From: Dehalogenimonas lykanthroporepellens BL-DC-9
GTDB lineage: Bacteria > Chloroflexota > Dehalococcoidia > Dehalococcoidales > Dehalococcoidaceae
Length of the DNA stretch: 64,000 nucleotides
Direction of reading: 5' to 3'
Assembly: GCA_000143165.1 (NCBI GenBank)
Contig: CP002084.1
Span: forward strand, 930,001-994,000
The notes beneath the pieces were generated by a model, which saw only the letters and a program-made list of their open reading frames with translations, was not told the origin of the DNA and made no database searches. A program made the translations under genes and the position numbers. This document shows, in pieces, positions 44,047-53,403 of the stretch (position 1 is the first letter of the stretch; each line of letters begins with the position of its first letter).

Positions 44047-46206
44047 TCAAGCCGAAGGCCGAGACCGGTTTCCGTAATCGGTTATAACCCGGTTGACGGC
44101 GGCCTCCAGCGTTGCCCGGTCAAACGGTTTGGCCACGTATGCTATACGATGAGTTTCCAGGTATTTCCGGGTAATCGGGTCAGAGGTATCGCCGGTAATG
44201 AATATCACCCGCCTTGCCTGTTCCGGATATTTTTCCAGAATCAGGCTGAACAACTCGGTACCGCTGAGTCCCGGCATGCGGATATCCAGCAGGATAGCGT
44301 CATATTCGTTCGAAGCCAGCCGATCGATGATCTCGGCCGCGTCGGGACATTCGTCCACCGTATGCCCGTTGCCGCTGAAAATCCGGGTGACCATGGTCCG
44401 CACCGCAGGCTCGTCGTCGACCACCAGCAGTTTCAGCTTTTGTCCGGCATCAGGGACAGAATAATCTTCCGTCGATGTGTTTACAATCGGCTCAGCGGCC
44501 AGTGTTGCCGGCAGGTCGATGACGAATTCGGCCCCCTGCCCGTCAACGGAATTTATTGTGATTTCACCGCCGTGCTCCTGAACAATACCCAGCGACAGCG
44601 ACAGCCCCAGCCCGGTGCCCTCACCCGGTTCCTTGGTGGTAAAGAAGGGTTGAAACAGCTTCGGCCTGACCTCGTCCGTTATTCCAGGACCGTCGTCCTT
44701 AAAACTCAGTTTAATCCGGTCTCCCGCCCGCTGGGTAGAGATGGTTATCTCCCCCCGGCCATGATATTCCTTCATGGCATGCTCGGCGTTGACCAGTATA
44801 TTCAGGAAAACCTGTTGCATCTGGCCGGAATCAACGGTAAGCCACGGCAGGCCCATATCATAGCGCCGGATCACCTTGATATTGGCCGTTTCCAGAACGT
44901 ATTTCCGCAGTTCCAGTGTATTGTCGATGAGTTCGTGAATATCGACCGCGCTTTTCTGGGGCGCGCTCTGCCGGGCGAAGGTCAACATCCGCCGAACTAT
45001 ATCCTTGATGCGCTGGCTCTCCCGGGAGATGATGACGACATTCTCCCGAACGTTTTCCGGAAGTTCGGACTGTTCCATCAGCAGTTCGGAAAACCCAATT
45101 ATCCCGGTCAAAGGGTTGTTTATCTCGTGCGCGATGCCGGCGGCCATCTCACCCACCACCGCCAGACGGGAAGACATCTCGGCCTTGGCTTTGAGCTGTT
45201 TTTGAGTTTCGTCGGCTGACTTGCGTGCGGTGATGTCCCGGATGACACTGATAAGCTGTCGGTGCCCGGCTATGTCGGCGCCGCGTGAACTGACCTCCAC
45301 CGGGAAAACACTGCCGTCACGTCGGCGGTGCTGAGTCTCGAAAAGGATGCCATCGGTATTGGCCTTCACAATCTGGCTCTGTACATCACCCAGAGTCTCA
45401 GGCGCCCGCAGGTCGGTGATTTTCAGGGCTTGCAGTTCCTCACGGGAATAGCCATAGGCCTCTTCCGCCGCCTTATTGGCTTCCTTTATCCGGCCGTCGG
45501 TGGCGTCCAGGAACAGAATGATATCGCGGGAATGACCGGCAATAAGCTCATAACGCCGGAGAATCTGCACCGTCTGCCGGGAATTCGCCAGAGCTTCATG
45601 TAATTCCTTTTCCCTGACCTCCAGCTGATCTACAGTTTGATAATATCGTTCCTGGTCCAGAAACAGCAGGCACATGATGAGCACCGCTATGGGAAAAATG
45701 GTCATCACCGGCAAGGCGATGCTTCCGATAACCTCGGTCTCCATGCCGCCGGGCAGACCGAACATGATAGCCAGCATACCCAGATGCACCGCAACACCAA
45801 ACGCCATCAGAGCAAGAGGATTGACCGCCCTTTTACCCCACCTCTGCCGCAGATAATAGAACCCGACCCCCAGCGCCGCCGACCAGATGATGACACTGAC
45901 GCCGACCAGAGCGCCGACGCCGCCAAGCGACAGCCGATAAACAATGGCGATGAGAGCTGAAATAACTGCCGTCACCGGGCCGCCGATGAAGCCGCCGACG
46001 CTGATAAGTACCGACCTTCCGTCAAATATCAGGCCGGGCGAAAATTCCACCGGATTCATCATTCCCAGGACAGCCGCCGCCCCGATGAGCACCCCCAGAA
46101 AAGCCCGATACCGGCCGGGACGGTAGCCGCCGTGCCGCATCAGCAGTTCAATGACCACCACCAGTAACACCAGGAGCGCGATGTTATAAAAGTAATCCAG
46201 GTTCAT
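44047..46206 (-). CDS. Hybrid histidine kinase with 5TM-Lyt, PAS and receiver domains
   Basis: A 719-residue sensor. Residues 1-180 hold five to six membrane helices of the LytS/YhcK 5TM type (NPVEFSPGLIFDGRSVLISVGGFIGGP). A PAS domain covers about 215-335 (RDIILFLDATDGRIKEAN, VIRDITARK). HisKA has the phospho-His near 359 in GIAHEINNPLTG, followed by HATPase with GEGTGLGLSLSLGI. A receiver domain is at the end with the acidic pocket VVDDEPAVR and acceptor Asp in ILLDIRMPG. No cognate response regulator is adjacent. Confidence 0.92.
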   Translation of the reverse strand: MNLDYFYNIALLVLLVVVIELLMRHGGYRPGRYRAFLGVLIGAAAVLGMMNPVEFSPGLIFDGRSVLISVGGFIGGPVTAVISALIAIVYRLSLGGVGALVGVSVIIWSAALGVGFYYLRQRWGKRAVNPLALMAFGVAVHLGMLAIMFGLPGGMETEVIGSIALPVMTIFPIAVLIMCLLFLDQERYYQTVDQLEVREKELHEALANSRQTVQILRRYELIAGHSRDIILFLDATDGRIKEANKAAEEAYGYSREELQALKITDLRAPETLGDVQSQIVKANTDGILFETQHRRRDGSVFPVEVSSRGADIAGHRQLISVIRDITARKSADETQKQLKAKAEMSSRLAVVGEMAAGIAHEINNPLTGIIGFSELLMEQSELPENVRENVVIISRESQRIKDIVRRMLTFARQSAPQKSAVDIHELIDNTLELRKYVLETANIKVIRRYDMGLPWLTVDSGQMQQVFLNILVNAEHAMKEYHGRGEITISTQRAGDRIKLSFKDDGPGITDEVRPKLFQPFFTTKEPGEGTGLGLSLSLGIVQEHGGEITINSVDGQGAEFVIDLPATLAAEPIVNTSTEDYSVPDAGQKLKLLVVDDEPAVRTMVTRIFSGNGHTVDECPDAAEIIDRLASNEYDAILLDIRMPGLSGTELFSLILEKYPEQARRVIFITGDTSDPITRKYLETHRIAYVAKPFDRATLEAAVNRVITDYGNRSRPSA

Positions 46207-46366
46207 TAACGTCCAATCGCCCTTCGCTTGCTTCGGGTGGCTAGATTACCTCATTATACTACCCTGAAACCTTATGCCAATGATTTTCTCAGGAAACCGC
46301 CAAACGTTGAACTATCATTCAATAATATGCTATAAATAGGCATCTTTGCTCCGAGGTATATTCGAT

Positions 46367-47629
46367 ATGTCCGATAAATCTGTCGCTTCGCCTACCGAAC
46401 GCCGGGTGGTCATTACCGGTATTGGAATCGTCTCCCCGCTGGGACTTTCCGCCGACATCACCTGGGACGGGCTGATTAATGGCCGCAACGGCATCGAACC
46501 GCTGACCCTGTTCGATGCCTCCGACCTGGAAACGCGATTCGGCGGCGAGGTTAAGGGCTTTGAACCCACCGATTTCATTAACCGCAAAGACGTCCGCCGC
46601 ATGGACCGATTCGCCCAGTTAGCCGTCGCCGCGGCCAGACAGGCAGTTGAAGCCGCCGGCTTTGATTGTGAAGCGCGGGGCGAAGAGACCGGCGTCATCA
46701 TCGGCTCCGGTATCGGCGGCCTGACCACCATGTTCGAGCAGACTAAAGTATTTTTGGATAAAGGGCCCAGCCGTATTACCCCGTTTCTGATTCCGATGAT
46801 GATTTCGGATATGGCCGCCGCCCAGGTTTCCATTTCCCTGGGGCTCAAGGGGCCCAATTTCTGTACCACCTCGGCGTGCTCTTCGGGTTCCGATGCCATC
46901 GGCGTTGCCTTCGAAAGCATCAAACAGGGCCGCTCCGACGCTATGCTGGCCGGCGGGTCGGAATCCGGCATGAATCCGCTGGCTTTCGCCGCCTTCAACG
47001 CCCTCAATGCCCTGTCCACGGCTAACGATGACCCGCAACACGCCTCCCGCCCTTTTGATGCCGACCGCACCGGCTTCGTCATGAGCGAAGGCGCCGCGGT
47101 GCTGGTACTGGAAGAGCTTTCCGTGGCTCAGGCTCGCGGCGCTGATATTGTCGCCGAGATTATCGGCTACGGCGCCAGCGGCGACGCTTTCCACATCACC
47201 CAGCCGATTGAAAGCGGTGAAGGCGCCGCCCGGGCCATGGTCATGGCCTTCAAACGAGCCGGCATTGAACCGGCTGAAATTGACTATGTCAACGCCCACG
47301 GCACTTCCACTCAGCTCAACGACAAAATGGAGACCAGGGCCATCAAGACCGTTCTCGGTGACCATGCCTGTAAGGTTGCTGTCAGTTCCACCAAATCCAT
47401 GCTGGGCCACTTGATTGGCGCCGCCGGTGCCACAGAGGCCGCCATCTGCGCTCTGACCATCAAAAATGGTATAATCCCGCCGACGATTAATTACACCACA
47501 CCGGATCCTGATTGTGACCTTGACTATGTGCCCAACACCGCCCGCAAGGCAGACGTGCGAACTACGCTGTCCAACTCGTTTGGATTCGGCGGGCACAATT
47601 CCGTCCTCATTCTGCGACGCTTTTCATAG
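46367..47629 (+). CDS. fabF: Beta-ketoacyl-ACP synthase II
   Basis: Condenses malonyl-ACP with acyl-ACP in fatty acid elongation. The 420-residue thiolase-fold protein has the nucleophile Cys 171 in TSACSSGSDAIG, the first active His in VNAHGTSTQLND near 309 and the second in GHLIGAAGATEAA near 346. The frame starts a few codons earlier, but ATG 46367 has CCGAGG upstream. It lies nine bases before recJ. No other fab genes are nearby. Confidence 0.96.
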   Translation: MSDKSVASPTERRVVITGIGIVSPLGLSADITWDGLINGRNGIEPLTLFDASDLETRFGGEVKGFEPTDFINRKDVRRMDRFAQLAVAAARQAVEAAGFDCEARGEETGVIIGSGIGGLTTMFEQTKVFLDKGPSRITPFLIPMMISDMAAAQVSISLGLKGPNFCTTSACSSGSDAIGVAFESIKQGRSDAMLAGGSESGMNPLAFAAFNALNALSTANDDPQHASRPFDADRTGFVMSEGAAVLVLEELSVAQARGADIVAEIIGYGASGDAFHITQPIESGEGAARAMVMAFKRAGIEPAEIDYVNAHGTSTQLNDKMETRAIKTVLGDHACKVAVSSTKSMLGHLIGAAGATEAAICALTIKNGIIPPTINYTTPDPDCDLDYVPNTARKADVRTTLSNSFGFGGHNSVLILRRFS

Positions 47630-47638
47630 GAGTGACCG

Positions 47639-49318
47639 ATGCACGGCGCCCGCTGGCAGGTAGCCGACGGCGCCGTTCCGGAAGACCTCGGCCGAGCTTA
47701 TCCCGGCCTGATGGCCCGCGTCATGGCCAACCGCGGCATAACCACGGCGACCGAGGCTGAACTGTTCCTGGCCGGAGATGCCCGGCTGGTCGGCGATCCG
47801 ATGCTTCTGCCCGACATTCAGCCGGCCATGACCCGTATCTACCGGGCCATACTGGGCCACGAAGCTGTAGTCGTTTACGGTGATTACGACACCGACGGCA
47901 TTACCGCCACCGCCATCATGGTCACCGGCCTGAAAAGGCTGGGGGCGAATGCCTCCCCGTATATCCCCCACCGCCTGAGCGAAGGCTATGGTCTGAAAAC
48001 CGACGCCTTGAAGAAGATGGCCGCTGAAGGCGTCAGTCTGGTGGTCAGCGTAGATTGCGGCGTCAACGCAGTTGCCGAGGTGAAGACTGCCGCCAAAATG
48101 GGAATAGACGTCATCATCACCGACCATCACCTGCCGGGACACGAGCTACCGCCGGCGGTAGCTGTAATCAACCCCAAGCGGCCGGATTCCGAATATCCCT
48201 TCACCGAACTATCGGGCGCCGGCGTCGCCTTCAAAGTGGTTGAGGCGTTGTTCCACGGCATGGGCAAACCGTTGCCGCAGGAGCATTTCCTGGAACTGAC
48301 CGCGCTGGGCACCATTGCCGACATCATGCCGTTGACGGGCGAAAACCGTTACCTGGTCAAAGAGGGCTTGAAGCATCTGAATGACCACCCGTCACCGGGC
48401 TTGACCGAAATTATCAACCTGTCCCGGCTTCGGACAGGTCAACTGGATGCCGAAAGTATCTCCTGGCAAGTGGCGCCGCGGCTGAATGCCGCCGGCCGGC
48501 TCAATCACGCTATCGCCGGTTATAACCTGTTGACCGCAACCTCAGCCGGCGAAGCGGCAGAACTGGCCGCGGAGCTTGAAGCCCAGAACATCGAGCGCCA
48601 GCGGTTGACCTTGCTTTATGTCAATAAAGCGCGGGACAGAGTGCTTGCCGAGCCGTTGAAATCCCTGTTATTCATTGAAGACGAAGAGTGTCCCCAGGGT
48701 ATCCTGGGCCTGGTGGCCGGGCGTCTGAGCGATGAATTTTATCGACCATCCATTGTCGTCCGCCGTGACGGTGAACTGGCCACCGCCAGTTGCCGCTCTA
48801 TCCCCGGTTTCAATATCACCGCGGCTATTGACCGTTGCGGGCACCTGCTGGCTCACTATGGCGGCCATGCGCAAGCGGCAGGTTTCAGCCTGAAGCCGAA
48901 AGACCTGCCGGAGCTGGCCATGATGCTGGGCGAGATTGCCGAGCGTGAACTGGCATCGCTCGACCTCCAGCCGGTACTGCATATCGATGCCGAAGCAATG
49001 CTGAAGGAACTGGGCGGCGGGCTGTTTCAGATGCTTCAGCGGCTGGCCCCTTTCGGTCAGGGCAACCGGCCACCCCTTTTCGTATCGAGATGCGTCACCG
49101 CCGCCGGGTATCGGACTATCGGAGCTTCCGGCGACCATCTCAAGATGAGACTGACCCAGGGAGGCGTCGTCTGGGAAGCCATTGCCTTCCGCCAGGCCGC
49201 CCGGATGCTGGAAATACTCCCCGACCCGCTGGATATCGTGTATAATCTGGAAATGGACCGTTTCAACGGACGCGAAACGTTACGGCTCAACATCGTGGAC
49301 TTCGCCCCATCGGTCTGA
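47639..49318 (+). CDS. recJ: Single-stranded-DNA-specific exonuclease RecJ
   Basis: Degrades ssDNA 5'-3' in recombination and mismatch repair. The 559-residue DHH phosphoesterase has GDYDTDGITATA (Asp 82, 84 and 86), DCGVNAVAEV, the DHH triad at 162-164 (TDHHLPGHELP) and the DHHA1 domain with GGHAQAAGFSL near 406. A C-terminal OB-like domain follows. AGGAGTGACC upstream of the ATG. It is coupled to fabF by proximity only. Confidence 0.94.
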   Translation: MHGARWQVADGAVPEDLGRAYPGLMARVMANRGITTATEAELFLAGDARLVGDPMLLPDIQPAMTRIYRAILGHEAVVVYGDYDTDGITATAIMVTGLKRLGANASPYIPHRLSEGYGLKTDALKKMAAEGVSLVVSVDCGVNAVAEVKTAAKMGIDVIITDHHLPGHELPPAVAVINPKRPDSEYPFTELSGAGVAFKVVEALFHGMGKPLPQEHFLELTALGTIADIMPLTGENRYLVKEGLKHLNDHPSPGLTEIINLSRLRTGQLDAESISWQVAPRLNAAGRLNHAIAGYNLLTATSAGEAAELAAELEAQNIERQRLTLLYVNKARDRVLAEPLKSLLFIEDEECPQGILGLVAGRLSDEFYRPSIVVRRDGELATASCRSIPGFNITAAIDRCGHLLAHYGGHAQAAGFSLKPKDLPELAMMLGEIAERELASLDLQPVLHIDAEAMLKELGGGLFQMLQRLAPFGQGNRPPLFVSRCVTAAGYRTIGASGDHLKMRLTQGGVVWEAIAFRQAARMLEILPDPLDIVYNLEMDRFNGRETLRLNIVDFAPSV

Positions 49319-49340
49319 ACTGTAATTATCAGAGGTGGAG

Positions 49341-49967
49341 ATGAACGAAACATTGGCTGTTATCCTGGCCCTGGTAGCCGCCTACTTCATCGGCAGTGTC
49401 CCGTTGGCTTACCTGATGGGGCGCTGGGTCAAAGGCTTCGATATCCGGCAGGTCGGCACCAGAAACATGGGCACCATGAACACCTTCTACCAGGTGGGTT
49501 TCTGGCCCGGCATGGTGGTACTGGCCGTGGACATCGGCAAGGGAGCGCTGGCAGTAGCCGTCGCCCGCTGGCTGGAAACGCCCCAACTGGTGGAATTGCT
49601 TGCCGGCATGGTCGCCGTAGCCGGGCATGTCCTGCCGGTCTGGCTGAAATTCAAGGGCGGCAAGGGCGGGGCTACCTGCATCGGGGTGCTGGCCTTCCTG
49701 ATGCCGTGGGGCATCCCCATCTATATAGCCGCCTTCGGTTTGCTCTTGCTGATAACCAGATTCCCGACGTTAAGCTACAGCATTGCCTTCGTGACATTCG
49801 GCTTTGTCGCCTGGCTGATATACGACTCCATGCTCTTTCTGGGCTACACTTTCGTGCTGTTGCTGATACCCGGCCTGCAATATATCATGCGGGTCAGGCA
49901 GATTGGCGAACGTTCCACGTCATTCCGGGACGCCGTGTTCCGCAAAAGCATCAAGGACCGGCGTTAA
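49341..49967 (+). CDS. plsY: Acyl-phosphate glycerol-3-phosphate acyltransferase
   Basis: PlsY adds the first acyl chain to glycerol-3-phosphate from acyl phosphate. The 208-residue membrane protein has about five to six helices with the three catalytic loops GSVPLAYLMG, VGTRNMGTMN and HVLPVWLKFKGGKGGAT. In typical PlsY loop 1 and 2 have G-S-N and G-N-G residues, which are partly altered here, so an acyltransferase-like function with altered detail is possible. GAGGTGGAG lies before ATG 49341. It follows recJ. Confidence 0.88.
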   Translation: MNETLAVILALVAAYFIGSVPLAYLMGRWVKGFDIRQVGTRNMGTMNTFYQVGFWPGMVVLAVDIGKGALAVAVARWLETPQLVELLAGMVAVAGHVLPVWLKFKGGKGGATCIGVLAFLMPWGIPIYIAAFGLLLLITRFPTLSYSIAFVTFGFVAWLIYDSMLFLGYTFVLLLIPGLQYIMRVRQIGERSTSFRDAVFRKSIKDRR

Positions 49968-49976
49968 CCCAGCCCG

Positions 49977-50687
49977 TCAGCCATTTTCGCCGGAGCGGGT
50001 CTTGCGTTTGCCGTCGGGGCCGTAGTAGCTGGGGTAAAGTTTGGCCAGACAGTCCGGACAGATACCGTGAGTGAATTCGGCTTCGGAGTGGGTGCTGATA
50101 TACTTCTCGACACTGCTCCAGTAGCCTTTATCGTCTCTTATCTGCTTGCAGTTGGCACAGATGGGCAGTAATCCGGACAGCGTCTTGACCTCGGCCAGTG
50201 CCTCGCGCAATTCCGCTTCCACTTTCTTGCGTTTGATGATGTCCTTTTCCAAAGCCTGGTTGGCCTCGCTCAAATCCTGGGTGCGTTCCCTGACCCTGTC
50301 TTCCAGCGTCCGCTGGTAGTCGAGCAGTTTGCGTTTGCCCTGCTCATAGCCGTTGATGAGGCCGACGGCGCTCAGACCAACCAGTCCGATGATGATAAAC
50401 TCCAGCAGAAGATAGGGGTGCCAGTTGGTTGTCAAAAAAATGATGGCGTAGGGCACCGTCAGCGCTCCCAGCACTGCCCAGAAGGTAAAACCTACATTGA
50501 GCCCAAAGCGAAAGGTAGCCAGCGCTACTACGGTCAGGAACAGTATCTGTTGAATGGCGAAGAAAACCAGCTGGAACTCGTCACCGACCGGTACCTGACC
50601 CCTCAGAAGATCAGTATATACGGCCATGATGAATACCAGACCCAGGGCTGTTATCAGCCAGAATTGTCGGTTACGATATAAACTCAT
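49977..50687 (-). CDS. Membrane protein with coiled coil and CxxC sensor-type module
   Basis: A 236-residue protein. Four hydrophobic helices (about 10-30, 38-60, 65-85, 92-112) lead into a coiled coil (about 115-165, LLDYQRTLEDRVRERTQDL). The end has PICANCKQIRDDKGYW, HSEAEFTHGICPDC and KLYPSYYGPDGK, a zinc-type CxxC pair module seen at the C-terminus of many response regulators and PAS sensor proteins. Here there is no kinase or receiver domain. It may sense a signal through the membrane and talk to a separate partner. The role is unknown. Confidence 0.75.
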   Translation of the reverse strand: MSLYRNRQFWLITALGLVFIMAVYTDLLRGQVPVGDEFQLVFFAIQQILFLTVVALATFRFGLNVGFTFWAVLGALTVPYAIIFLTTNWHPYLLLEFIIIGLVGLSAVGLINGYEQGKRKLLDYQRTLEDRVRERTQDLSEANQALEKDIIKRKKVEAELREALAEVKTLSGLLPICANCKQIRDDKGYWSSVEKYISTHSEAEFTHGICPDCLAKLYPSYYGPDGKRKTRSGENG

Positions 50688-50749
50688 TAGAATAACCCCG
50701 TTCTAATGTAAGTCATTATTTCATAAAACCATCTGGTTGTAAAAAATCA

Positions 50750-53068
50750 TTACTCGGCAACAGCCACTTCACGAATACCCAGCAGACCACGGAGCAGAAG
50801 AATCGCCGCCTGTTTGTCCAGGGGTTCGTTGTTGTTGCCGCATTTGGGGGACTGGATACAACCGGGACAGCCGTCTTCGCAGGGGCACTCGGCCACCACG
50901 TCCAGCGTTGTCTGCCATAGCTCGGTAATGATATCGAACCCCTTTTCCGCGATGCCGACACCGCCTGCGTGAGCGTCATAGATGAAGACCGTCGGCGCGC
51001 CGGTATCAGGATGGAGCGGAGTGGACAGCCCGCCGATATCATTTCGGTCGCACAGCGCCCTGAGCGGCAAAATACCGATAGCGGCATGTTCCACCGCGTG
51101 CAGACCGCCGGCGAAATCCCGGCCCGGCCCCAGCGCTCCGACAGATTCAGCCATTGTTTCCGACAGCTCGAACCACAGCGCGATGGTCCGGAAACTCTGC
51201 GGCGGCAGGTCCAGCGGTTCTTCGCCGAGCACCTCTTCGCTGAACTGGGCTTTACGCCGGAAGCCGACCACGGTCTCTGTCACCGCCACCTCTCCGAGAG
51301 ACACACTGTGGCCTCTGACCATGATGTGCCGCAGAACCCGCATGACCCGCAAGTCGGTGATATCCCTGGCTTCGGTGTAGTATCCTTCATCATGCCTCTC
51401 AACGTCAGCCACCCTGGTTTCTCCATCCAGGGAACGGACAATATAACTCTCACCCTGATGCAGATAGACCGCACCGGGAAAAAGCTGGAAAAGGGCAGTG
51501 TGTGCATCCAGCCTCTCCAGCATGGCGCCGGTTTTGCCATCGATGACCAGGTAGTCGGTGCCACCGAGACCCCGGATACTGACCTCGCCGGCCGGATAGG
51601 ACAGACCGGTCGCCGGATAATAAGCGCCGCGGCGTTGCGTCAACTGACCGCCATCGGTCAACACCGCCAGGCGTTCATCATGGTATTCTCCGAAATAATC
51701 CCGATCACCGCCGGTCAGGGGCAGCTCCCAGGCGGCACACCGCAGGTGAGCGTCCATGATCTGTATGTTGTCCGGGTTAACCAAAGCCGCTTCGGAGGAA
51801 CGGCCGAAGAAAAATGACGGGTGACGCATGAAATACTGGTCGAGCGGGTCGTTGCGGGCCACCATTATCGAAACCGACCTCTGAGCCCGCCGGCCACTGC
51901 GACCGGCCTGTTGCCAGGCTGAGGCGATTGAACCGGGATATCCGGTCAGTATCGTAGCTTCGAGGTCACCGATATCGATTCCCAGCTCCAGCGCTGAAGT
52001 GGCTACCGCGCCGGTCAGCCGGCCGTTGAAAAGCTCCTGCTCTATCCGCCGCCGGTCTTCCGCCAGGTAACCGGCCCGATAGGCCTTGATCCGCTCTGCC
52101 TGTTCCGGGGCCTGCCTGGTCAGCCGATCACGGGCATGGACGCTCATCACTTCAGCTAACCGACGGGTTCTGGCGAAAGCCAGGGTTCGGATACCGCGAG
52201 CTACGGCTTCAGCGAACAGGACGGTGGCTTCAGCGGAAGCGCTCCGGCGCTGAGAACGCGCCGGGTCGGTCAGCGGCGGGTTCCAGAAAATGAAATCCTT
52301 GCCGCCATAAGGCGCGCCGTCCTGGTCGACTACTTCAACCGGCTCCCCGACCAGCGCCCGGCCGAATTCGGCCGCGTTATCGATGGTAGCCGAAGCCAGG
52401 ATAAACTGCGGCGTAGCGCCGTACCGCCGGCAAAGCCGTCGCAGGCGGCGCAGTATCAGCGCCAGGTGAGAGCCGAAAACACCGCGGTACTGGTGGGCTT
52501 CGTCGATGACGACATATTTCAGATTGGACAGAAAACGCCGCCACTGCTGATGACGGGGCAGAATGGAAACGTGGAGCATATCGGGATTGGACAGCAGGAA
52601 ACGAGTGCTCCGCCGGATGGTGGCGCGCTCCCCGCCGGGCGTATCGCCGTCGATGATCCCGAATTCGCTGTCACCGATAAGACCCGGACAGAACAACTCC
52701 CGGAAATGACGGCACTGGTCCTGCTCCAGCGCCTTGGTCGGCGCCAGGTACAGGACAGTTGTCCGGGGATTCTCCAGCAGACTCTGAACCACCGGTATCT
52801 GGTAACCCAGGCTCTTGCCGGAGGCCGCCGGGGTGGCGATGAAGACATTTCGGCCGGACATGGCGGCATCGACAGCCAGCGCCTGGTGGAGATACAGCGG
52901 CCAGCGACCTCGTTCGTTCAGCCGCACCGCCAGCCGAGGGTCGAGGGCCGAGGCGGGCTCCCGGAACCGACCTTCCCGGGCCGGGATGCTCTCAAAATGA
53001 GCCAGCGTCCCCGACATCTCCCCGGAAGCGCGAAGAAAGGTGACGAACTCATCGTTTTTCAATATCAC
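50750..53068 (-). CDS. MrfA/YprA-like DEAH helicase with DUF1998
   Basis: A 772-residue superfamily 2 helicase. Walker A is ATPAASGKSLG near 77-87, the DEAH box is VIDEAHQYRG near 187, motif VI is QQAGRSGRRAQRS, and the C-terminal DUF1998 module ends with a Cys cluster (CPCEDGCPGCIQSPKCG). This matches MrfA of Bacillus, which acts in mitomycin repair. MrfB, the exonuclease partner in that system, is not seen nearby. The start is a GTG overlapping the stop of the DUF503 gene by four bases. Confidence 0.88.
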   Translation of the reverse strand: MILKNDEFVTFLRASGEMSGTLAHFESIPAREGRFREPASALDPRLAVRLNERGRWPLYLHQALAVDAAMSGRNVFIATPAASGKSLGYQIPVVQSLLENPRTTVLYLAPTKALEQDQCRHFRELFCPGLIGDSEFGIIDGDTPGGERATIRRSTRFLLSNPDMLHVSILPRHQQWRRFLSNLKYVVIDEAHQYRGVFGSHLALILRRLRRLCRRYGATPQFILASATIDNAAEFGRALVGEPVEVVDQDGAPYGGKDFIFWNPPLTDPARSQRRSASAEATVLFAEAVARGIRTLAFARTRRLAEVMSVHARDRLTRQAPEQAERIKAYRAGYLAEDRRRIEQELFNGRLTGAVATSALELGIDIGDLEATILTGYPGSIASAWQQAGRSGRRAQRSVSIMVARNDPLDQYFMRHPSFFFGRSSEAALVNPDNIQIMDAHLRCAAWELPLTGGDRDYFGEYHDERLAVLTDGGQLTQRRGAYYPATGLSYPAGEVSIRGLGGTDYLVIDGKTGAMLERLDAHTALFQLFPGAVYLHQGESYIVRSLDGETRVADVERHDEGYYTEARDITDLRVMRVLRHIMVRGHSVSLGEVAVTETVVGFRRKAQFSEEVLGEEPLDLPPQSFRTIALWFELSETMAESVGALGPGRDFAGGLHAVEHAAIGILPLRALCDRNDIGGLSTPLHPDTGAPTVFIYDAHAGGVGIAEKGFDIITELWQTTLDVVAECPCEDGCPGCIQSPKCGNNNEPLDKQAAILLLRGLLGIREVAVAE

Positions 53069-53349
53069 AAATCGATGAACTCCAGACTGGAATCCATCAT
53101 CTCCAGATCGAATGTCGTCGCAAAAGCCAGGGCTTTATGCAGGACTTCATTGGTATGGCGTTTTTCATTGGACAGGCAGGCGACGCCGATAGTCGCCATC
53201 TGCCACAGATCATGGTCATCCGCCTCAGCCGCCGATACATTGAAGCGGTTATTGAGTTGAGCGACCAGAGACTTGACTATTTTCCGCTTTTCCTTGAGGG
53301 AGTGGGATTCAGGCAGGCGGATACTGAATTTCAAAATACCAACATTCAT
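53065..53349 (-). CDS. DUF503 (YlxP-like) family protein
   Basis: A 94-residue protein that matches the DUF503 pattern: MNVGILKFSIRLPESHSLKEKRKIVKSL at its start and AFLSNE-type VACLSNEKRHTNEVLHKAL. YlxP proteins are small ferredoxin-fold proteins often found near ribosome maturation genes (rbfA, infB). Here it is upstream of a helicase instead. Coupled to it by a GTGA overlap. Function unclear. Confidence 0.85.
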   Translation of the reverse strand: MNVGILKFSIRLPESHSLKEKRKIVKSLVAQLNNRFNVSAAEADDHDLWQMATIGVACLSNEKRHTNEVLHKALAFATTFDLEMMDSSLEFIDL

Positions 53350-53403
53350 AACCGGCTCCGGATATTCATCGACCTCAGTCTAACACACTCGCGGTCCAGC
53401 GCC

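Noticed and set aside
46619-47596. 325-codon minus-strand frame inside fabF
   Set aside because: Antisense of the fabF catalytic core, with no start signal.
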